NCBI GenBank assembly: GCA_950022655.1
Contig: OX465587.1
Span: 23,873,716 to 23,937,715, forward strand
DNA length: 64,000 nucleotides
From: Alentia gelatinosa
Taxonomy: Eukaryota > Annelida > Polychaeta > Phyllodocida > Polynoidae
Reading direction: 5' to 3'
Positions 57,064 to 64,000 of this stretch are shown one piece after another (positions within the stretch are counted from its first letter, which is position 1; every line of letters begins with the position of its first letter). Position numbers and translations under genes: made by a program. Under the pieces are notes generated by a model, which was not told the DNA's origin, did no database searches, and saw only the letters and a program-made list of their open reading frames with translations.

Positions 57064-58001
57064 CACTGCACGAAACCTACCGCTTTAGATATGTATGCGA
57101 AACACGTCTAACAGTAGGATTTTGTCTAGAAGTTCGACCTGTTATCTGTATCGTAGATGCCTTATCTAGTGGCGTATATACATGTCCATAGAGCGGTCTT
57201 ATATATGTCATATATACGCCCGATTCTGTTGTATAGACGCCACCATCCAATAGTTCCGATCTTTGCAACTTGCGGACACTACTGGTAGCATATTTCATTT
57301 TCCATTAACCATCCAAGTCTGTATTATATGAAAAATACAATCTTATATTACCAATTTATTTTATAAAATCTTTATAAAACAGGATTGAGTATCAATTGAT
57401 TAATCACATATTATAAACCCTGTATTTTTCTCCTTTTTTTTTTACCGTTTTTCTAATAGATTTTACTTTAAAACACCATGCCTATGTGTGGCCAGTCTTG
57501 GCCTAGCATATAAGGACCCTCTTCCAGGTTATAGCTGACTACTGAAATCATCTTACCTCCGTGTGGATGCGGCCGCACACATGTGAATGCGGCCGCACAC
57601 GTGTGAATGCGGCTGCACATGTGTACCTGGCCCCTGCCTGACACCTCCCGCCACCCGTCTGTGTTGGTAGTGGTCTCAGGGCTTCACTGAGAGTGTAGGC
57701 GTAGGCCTCTACCAACACCAACGGGTGGGCAGTGAAGGGGGGTCGAGATTCTTTTTCTTTTTTCTTTTTTTACATATACGCCTGGCGTATATATATTGCG
57801 CAGAGTATGTTGTATCTTGAATACGCCAGGTGTGAAATACAGCCAAGTCGCGCGCGTCTACATATGGAAACCGTCTCGTAGACGCCCAAAACGCAGGCGC
57901 GGATAAGAGGCATATACAAATGTAAACAAGGCCCTATACAGCCGATACGTGCGTTATCGCGATGGCGTATATATATGTAAAATGGTGGTTTTCGTGCAGT
58001 G
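57064..58001. mobile_element. Element C copy 2, CACTG-ended DNA transposon
   Basis: Same ends as copy 1 (CACTGCACGAAACCTACCGC and GGTGGTTTTCGTGCAGTG), flanked by a different 3-bp duplication, CAA (57061-57063 and 58002-58004). The outer parts are highly similar to copy 1. The centre has GTGAATGCGGCCGCACAC-type repeats in place of the G-rich minisatellite. 938 bp, with no transposase. Confidence 0.8.
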
Positions 58002-58374
58002 CAAGCTGTTTACTCCAGTATAAATAAAAACCTTTAAAAAAATGCTCAGTGGCCGTCTGGCAATCAGAGAATGAAGAGTGCTGTGAGTTGAGGAGCTAAT
58101 GTACAAAACAACACTACATGGTATATATTTGATGCAAGTACATCAACACTTCTACAGGATGATTTTCCTCGGTGTTGCAGGATATACCATATGTATCCAG
58201 GCTGAGAGATAAATATATAGCGAGAGGGGGAGAAAGAGAAAGCCTTAAAAAAAGAGGGAAGGCAGGGAAAGCCTTTAAAAAAGCCAAAAGATCGGGGAAG
58301 CCGAATGACTGGCGCAAGGCACGTGTTATTAGAAATAGAGCAAATGCAGCAGTTAAATCTGCAAGACAAAGATT

Positions 58375-58377
<3 letters not shown>

Positions 58378-58457
<80 letters not shown>
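58378..58457. repeat. (GA)n microsatellite
   Basis: About 80 bp of pure GA. The RERE-rich frame on plus and the Ser/Leu frame on minus are artefacts of it. Confidence 0.92.
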
Positions 58458-58458
<1 letters not shown>

Positions 58459-59061
58459 ATTGAACTGAGACAGGTAGGGTCATGGCTGTCCGGTCCTGTA
58501 TAGGTTATTTTTGAATATGATATGTTTTATATCAGTTTTAACCTCAACTTTAGCCCACAAAACACAGGAGCCCGTTGTATCATCTAGGCTAGTACATGAA
58601 GAGCCTTTTCATTATGCCAAGAGACGATGTGGGCCAGCTTTCTTCAACACTTGTGGACGATCTTATGGATGGCGAAGACTGTCAACGCAAACAAACTTAA
58701 GTATGATTAATCAAACGATAACCGTTGAACAAGGTTGAGAAAAAGGGTCGTCATGTACGACCTATTTTATTCAACGGTTCCAGGACCGTCAATGTTACCT
58801 CACATACATCGATGTGTCACTCGCCTCCGGCTGTCATCGTGGAAAAGGCAAGTAACTTACCTGTGGGAACTGTAAACCTGAGATAGAAAGCTAAGTAATA
58901 GGTGCAAAACCTACAAGAATGCCTGAGGAAAACACAAGAGCAGCGCTGAAACGTGTGTTTTTGACCGAACCCAGCAAAATGAGCAATAATACGAGTATGG
59001 CGACACTTCAGACGAAAATATATATCTGTCGCTGATGGAACAGCGCCGATGAAAAAAGAAC

Positions 59062-59497
59062 TATCGTAAAACTGAATGAGTTTTAATCTTGGCCACCGTA
59101 TGCCACGACTGGAGTTAGTGACTTCATGAGGTGAAGCCGAGTGAAGTCCGGAGCCAAAACTCCATGAGTGGTTATAGTCTGGCTAAAATCCAAGCTAGAT
59201 ATTGGTTATAACCCTGTGACTTCCTCCGCGGTCAACCCATCTATGTATAGTTGTGCGGGACGGCAGTGTAAAAATCGAAAATTAAAAAAAAAAAAAATAA
59301 TAAAAAAAAAAATGCAGTGGCCAAGATTTAAACGAATCAGGTTTTGATTTTATCCTACCCTGTCTCCTCGATTTTGGAATGTTACGTGATAACAATTCTG
59401 TATGCCACTATTGGTATATAAAACTCTGTATGCTAGTCAGCGTGGCATACGGAAACCCAATGTTAAGCCTATGGGATTTTATATTAGGGGTAGGATA
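59062..59497 (-). mobile_element. Bipartite hairpin element A, copy 4 (minus), interrupted
   Basis: It begins TATCGTAAAACT and ends GGGGTAGGATA, the reverse of the other A copies. A foreign segment of about 140 bp (59172-59311) ending in an A/T-rich, poly(A)-like tract interrupts its hairpin after GAGTGG. Confidence 0.75.
59172..59311 (+). mobile_element. Insertion with poly(A)-like tail inside element A copy 4
   Basis: It starts TTATAGTCTGGCTAAAATCC and ends in about 30 bases of mostly A. This fits a short retroposed sequence (SINE-like or a truncated transcript), but no tRNA or 7SL similarity is clear. Confidence 0.4.
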
Positions 59498-59689
59498 AAA
59501 CACAATACCCTCCAATACCATCATTCACATCCACCAGCCTCAACACTCACCACCCCACCCTCATAAACACACCACACCTACCAACACCAACAAACATCAA
59601 CACATACACCTATGCCCCCCAACACCAAGACTCACACATGCCAGCACCAACACTTACCAACACTAACACCTCAACCCACCAACACTCGC

Positions 59690-60118
59690 AGGTGTAGGAT
59701 ACTGAGGGCTGTGGGTGTAGTACAGAGGGTGGTGTGGGTATAGAAACAATGGGGTGTGGTTGTAGGTGTAGGGTAGAATGGGGTGTAGATGTAAGAGAGA
59801 ATGGGGTGTGGGTGTAGGGTAGAATGGGGTGTAGATGTAGGAAAGAATAGGATGTGGGTGTAGGACAGAGTGGAGAGTGGGTGTAGGACAGAATTGGGAG
59901 TAGGTATAGGACAGAGTGTGGTGTAGGTATGGGACAGAGTTGAATGTGGTTATAGGAAAGAGAGGGATGTGGGTGTAGAACAGAATGGGGTGCGGTGTAG
60001 GACAGAACGGGGTGTAGGTATGGGACAGATTTGAATGTCGGAATACGATAGAGTAGGGTGTGGGTGTCGTACAGGTTGGGGTGAAGGTGTAGGACAGAGT
60101 GGGTTGTGGGTATTGTTA
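59690..60118. repeat. Minisatellite GTGTGGGTGTAGGACAGAGTGG-like
   Basis: About 20 degenerate units of roughly 22 bp. The 221-codon Pro/Thr/His-rich minus frame is a by-product. Confidence 0.85.
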
Positions 60119-60119
60119 T

Positions 60120-60668
60120 GTTGCTGTATTTCCATGTATTGTGGGAGTGAGGGAGGAAGAAGCCAGATACCATGATGCTGTAGAGTGAAATATGTATTCC
60201 CCTAGTTTGGGTTTCACAGGTCCTAGACTTATATTGAACAAACCATAAAGTCTTTGGTTGGGAAGTGGGAAACAATACTAGTTGTTTGATGTTTAGATCT
60301 ACAATAGATGTTTTTTACCAGATGGTTCATAAAGAATAATCTATAGGCTATGTTATATACATATATATACAACAGTCTCTTGTCTGTAACAAAGTTTTTG
60401 TGATTCCTGAAATGAAAGGATACTTGAGTATTACTCATAATAGAAATGACACTTTAAAAATCATAAAAGGAAAACCTTTGTTAATGATAAATGTATACAT
60501 GACATTTAGTAAGGCAATCTAACAAGATCGGCATATTCTGATTCATAATCAATATTATTACTATCATATAAAATATAGAATTACGAAGGGGTTGTGATGC
60601 ACTCTAGTCATTGAATAAAGCACCGGTGTTCTAAAAGGGTGAAAATGACAGTACATACATACATAATA
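60120..60668. other. Intergenic stretch, no gene recognised
   Basis: AT-rich. No element or exon identified. Confidence 0.3.
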
Positions 60669-60670
60669 TT

Positions 60671-60798
60671 GACTGGTTTCAGATACAAGCAGCCGTATGG
60701 TCTGAGGAGTTGATGCATGGTAATATCCGAGCGCATATAACAATATTGCACAGCGGCAACTCTGAAGAGCATACAACCGCTTTTATCTGAAACCAGTC
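60671..60798. mobile_element. 128-bp MITE with GACTGGTTTCAGATA ends
   Basis: GACTGGTTTCAGATACAAGC pairs with GCTTTTATCTGAAACCAGTC (one mismatch). The flanks AATATT and TATATT may be an imperfect target duplication. Confidence 0.75.
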
Positions 60799-61244
60799 TA
60801 TATTGTATTTATTACCTACCTTTCCTTGGAAAGTGTGGTACTCATATAATAAGTACATTTTAGGTATGCACTATTTTTCAATATGCACTATTATTACGTA
60901 TGTGCCGGGTTTGCAGAGCATACAATATACCTGTGTGCTCCGGGTATGTAGATGTACACTATCCATGTGTTTTCTATGGACACTATGTATAAATAAGCAG
61001 CGTATTTCAGGGTATGTATTTGGTATCATGTAGTGCAATGAAATGGTTACCGGGCCCGGGATGCGGCCCGTCGGCCCACCCTTCAGGTGGTTTCGTAAAT
61101 ATAGAACATTATTGCAAGGAATAGAATTGACATGTCAATCCCCAAAGTTGCATGTGACGTTCTCCCCTTTGGAGGGAAAATATCGCATGCAACGCTGAAC
61201 TTCAGCAGGGTGGGGAAAGAGGGTGTTAAGGGAGAATCTGGAAG

Positions 61245-61626
61245 GTAACTGGACTGATGGCACCACGGACCGATGGCACCTGGACTAATGGCACCTCTTT
61301 TCAGTTTTACCTGGACTGATGGCACCCGTGCCTGGACTGATGGCACCACTTGCCTAGACAGATGGCACCACCTCATTTTTTACCTGGACATGGGAACCAC
61401 TTGATGGATATAGTATCAATGTGCAATAGTCCTGTAATATCAACGTTTCCAGTTTAGTCTTCAGGTTTTTTTTTCTGGTTTCTGAAAAAAATTTCATTGA
61501 TCTCAGGAGACCACCGCTGCTACAGCGACCGGTACCGAGGCGGCCGTGACCGGTACCGAGGCCGGCCGGGACCACGGGTGGCCGACCGGGATCCCCGGCT
61601 GCCGATGCCGAGGGGCCCGAAGCCGT

Positions 61627-61657
<31 letters not shown>

Positions 61658-61860
61658 ATAAATTCTTCTTTACGTGAATATAATATATTCGGCAGTTGAA
61701 AATGGTATACACGATATAATCTGGCAATAACCATTAGTCTAAGTGAGTGGTGCCATCAGTCTAGGTAGTGGTGCCATCGGTCTAGGAAAAATGTTGCCAT
61801 CAGTCCGAAGAGGTGCCATCAGTCCAGGTGCCATCGGTCCAGTAAGCCTGTGGAAGATTG
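61245..61860. mobile_element. Foldback-like element with ends made of tandem GACTGATGGCACC units
   Basis: The left arm (about 61245-61376) holds about seven units of GGACTGATGGCACC. The right arm (about 61745-61858) holds about five units of its reverse complement, GGTGCCATCAGTCC. Long inverted ends built from short tandem repeats recall foldback transposons. The centre has a GC-rich part with ACCGGTACCGAGG repeats and a T run. No transposase frame. Confidence 0.6.
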
Positions 61861-61984
61861 GCAACCTTACTGCCGAACAGACAACTCCAGTATAATAACA
61901 ATCATTTTGAAAAAAGGGGGTGAAGCAATATCGCAAGGGGTGTAATGCACACATGGCGATATTTTGCCGGGAAAACATGGCAAG

Positions 61985-62540
61985 GAGACTTTAACGGCGA
62001 CTTTTTACTTGACTTTTTATGTAAATAAAGAGAGAGGTGGTGTCCCGGATGATTGGCAAGTGGAGACCCTGGACTTGACATTTCTGGTGAACCCCAGAGA
62101 GGCGGGCCTGGGGATTTCAACCCTTAAAGAAAAGTGGGATTTGGGTGACTGACCCTACAGGGAGGGGCTCAGAGGGGCCCTGAATGGGCTGGCGAAACAC
62201 CTGGAGGGTGGTTGTGGCCCACTAGATTATAGGTCAACTCTCGACTGTAGAACGGTCCCAAGGCGCTATAAATATCATGTAAGGAGGTCAGGGTGAAGGT
62301 CGGGGTTTGCTGCGAATGCAGTCATTGGCTACTGGGTCTACTCTATTCCTTATATGGTAGCGAGTGTAATGGGACAGCTCCATGCAGCCTACAGGGACTG
62401 GATTCCATCAGTGCTGGATTCAGTTCGGCGGGACTGGTCCAGAGGCAGGGAAGTGGCCTTTCGCATGGCTTTATTTGTGGCCCAGGGCGACCGGGCTGAG
62501 TCAGGCAGGAGATCGGGGTGGACTTCTCCAGGAGGAGGGA
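61985..62540 (+). other. Coding-like block of unknown family, split by repeat D
   Basis: Two frames look protein-like in composition: 61964-62152, with NKERGGVPDDWQVETLDLTF, and, after repeat D, 62388-62540, with YRDWIPSVLDSVRRDWSRGR and EVAFRMALFVAQGDRAES. They could be one old ORF of a mobile element. I do not recognise the family, so no function is assigned. Confidence 0.3.
62204..62387 (+). repeat. Repeat D, copy inside coding-like block
   Basis: GAGGGTGGTTGTGGCC to CAGCTCCATG, collinear with 33668-33851 and about 85-90 percent identical by eye. Confidence 0.75.
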
Positions 62541-62544
62541 GGGG

Positions 62545-62865
62545 GGAGCTCAGTGGTTAAGGCACTGGACTTGTATCCCCATGGTTGTGTTTTTTAGTTC
62601 CACTGCAGCCACTCTTCTCCTTCATTCCCAGCAGTGGTAGATTTCCTGCTAGATCAAAGGCTAATTCCTATCATACTATGTCTATGTGGTGTGAGAAATA
62701 AAAGAACTCTCACCGCGACAATGTGTAGGGGTGAGCTTTCTTCCTGAATTAATCACATAGATTTGATCACCACCCTTGTGTTGTAGAAGAACCTTGAGAA
62801 GGTCTCATAAGAACCTGTAATAGTTAACTGGACGTTAAATTAAAACAACCAACCAACCAACCATG
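62545..62865 (+). mobile_element. tRNA-derived SINE
   Basis: It begins with GGGGGAGCTCAGTGGTTAAG, a good pol III A-box/D-arm match. A B-box-like TAGTTCCACTGC lies about 50 bases on. A tRNA-unrelated body follows, and the end is an A-rich segment with CCAA tandem repeats (62848-62863), as in many animal SINEs. Confidence 0.65.
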
Positions 62866-63146
62866 AAGAAAATTGGAAACACGTCAACGCCAGACCGTCT
62901 CCTGCTGTTCTACAGAATCATAGACTTTGATTAATGTCATAACGCAACATTACTTACTATACTGTATTAGGCATTTTACTGACTTTGGCATAGCCATAGA
63001 AACCAGTTGCCCTGCAACTGAGGCTAAGTTGCCAACTAATTGAATCTGTATTGACCTGACTTAATTGCCGTGATGTACATGTATTTTTATAAGATGAAAT
63101 TGTACTAAAAAATTGAATATATATGCACGCATGTCTGTGAGTTACA

Positions 63147-63220
<74 letters not shown>

Positions 63221-63680
63221 ACGTGAGAAACACGTCGCTAACTGACAAATGTATCCCTCTGTGATATCCAGTCGATACGTCTGTAAGATGGAAACCTTGT
63301 CCACCCTAACCAAGGTTTCTCTTACTCTATAAGTCTCTACAAATCATCAATACGCGTCCCCTTACATCAATGCCATCTATGCGGGATCTGGAACTACTGT
63401 ATATTGTATCTAGAAGCTGTCTATTGTTCCTTTATATTTGTCTACACACGTATGCCTTTGCAGTTTGTACAATTCAATCAAATTCAATATCTTTATTGCA
63501 GACTCCGTTTGTATAGGTCCATAGTAAAAAAAGTTTGTTTTTAATGATAGAGATATGTATGATGTAGCCCATATATAATAGTAAAAAAACCAGTTTGGTT
63601 TATGTGACACGTTGGACTATTAAAGTCAGATTATTACATGTATATATATGTATTTCATAGCGTGTTATGTTTTACTTGTT
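62866..63680. other. Upstream of SLC46-like exon; contains (TA)n
   Basis: No gene seen. A TA microsatellite of about 70 bp lies at 63150-63219. Confidence 0.5.
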
Positions 63681-63689
63681 GGCAGAACC

Positions 63690-64000
63690 ATGAGGACGAT
63701 ACAACAGATCCGAGATGGCATATGTGGCATGTACGCGGCAGAGGCTATCTTCTTCTTCTTCAAGGTTGGCGAGGCCATGTTGGACCCCTCCGTGCGACTC
63801 TACATCTACCAGAGTGTGTGTCTCATGGAGTACCCAAGCAATACCTCCATCTGTACCCACCTGCACCAAAACATTGAACAGGAGAACCACGTGCAGCAGG
63901 TGGCGGCCTACTACATCATGGCCTCCAAGGTGCTGCTCAACTCCCCCGTCATCATTCTGGGGCTCTTCTGTGGTGCGTGGAGTGACTATATCGGGCGTAA
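63690..64000 (+). CDS. SLC46-family membrane transporter, 5' partial
   Basis: This is a major facilitator superfamily transporter of the SLC46 type (the family includes the proton-coupled folate transporter). The exon starts after the acceptor TTGGCAG at 63678-63684. The first ATG (63690) opens a frame of 103 complete codons that runs off the window. Visible parts: a first membrane segment (about residues 16-30, AEAIFFFFKVGEAML), the QSVCLMEYPSNTSICTHL extracellular segment with Cys and an N-glycosylation site (NTS), a second membrane segment (VLLNSPVIILGLF) and the cytoplasmic signature GAWSDYIGR, equivalent to the MFS motif G-x-x-S-D-x-x-G-R-K. The 5' UTR probably comes from an upstream exon. 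Substrate cannot be deduced. Confidence 0.85.
   Translation, partial: MRTIQQIRDGICGMYAAEAIFFFFKVGEAMLDPSVRLYIYQSVCLMEYPSNTSICTHLHQNIEQENHVQQVAAYYIMASKVLLNSPVIILGLFCGAWSDYIGR

Noticed and set aside
58064..58483. Ser/Leu frame (minus) and Arg/Glu frame (plus)
   Set aside because: Mostly translation of a GA microsatellite.
59610..60275. 221-codon minus frame with repeated His/Pro/Thr
   Set aside because: Translation of a 22-bp minisatellite, with no signal of selection.

Overview
This window looks like nuclear DNA of an animal, most likely a marine invertebrate. The evidence is spliced genes with GT-AG introns for a matrix metalloproteinase, a NUDT9-type ADP-ribose hydrolase and an SLC46-family transporter, set in AT-rich, repeat-dense DNA with LINEs, DIRS/Ngaro elements, SINE-like repeats, MITEs and mini/microsatellites. 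Nothing suggests bacterial DNA (no operons, no CRISPR). The species cannot be named from the sequence alone.

Layout. 1-6.6 kb: degraded repeats, a LINE 3' fragment and no recognisable host gene. 6.6-14.8 kb, minus strand: a ten-exon secreted matrix metalloproteinase whose exon phases all fit (1416 nt, 471 codons plus stop), with a TATA box just upstream. It has a cysteine switch, a zinc site and an unusually short hemopexin domain. 15-28 kb: intergenic DNA with an old DIRS relic, an almost intact Ngaro-type tyrosine-recombinase retrotransposon (18171-22900) and a nested D/E/D repeat stack (26.1-26.9 kb). 28.2-37.4 kb, minus strand: a complete seven-coding-exon NUDT9-type gene (960 nt, 319 aa) with a likely 5' non-coding exon ending at 40017. 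40-63.6 kb: no confident host gene. This stretch holds several LINE remnants, two CACTG-ended DNA transposons with 3-bp target duplications, hairpin elements, minisatellites, and a GC-rich block at 52.7-53.1 kb that may be a promoter. 63690-64000, plus strand: the first coding exon of an SLC46-like transporter, cut by the window edge.

The three host genes do not form a functional unit. The MMP acts outside the cell, the NUDT9 protein cleaves ADP-ribose inside it, and the SLC46 protein is a membrane transporter. The most unusual content is a set of two-part palindromic elements: a left module closed by short inverted repeats such as TATCCTACCC/GGGTAGGATA, next to a long hairpin usually capped by a small GGC-loop-GCC. 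They occur in at least two sequence families (A and B), and one A copy sits inside a B copy. I do not recognise them as a named transposon class.

All calls come from reading the sequence by eye. Splice sites and protein families were judged from conserved motifs and phase consistency, with no database search.
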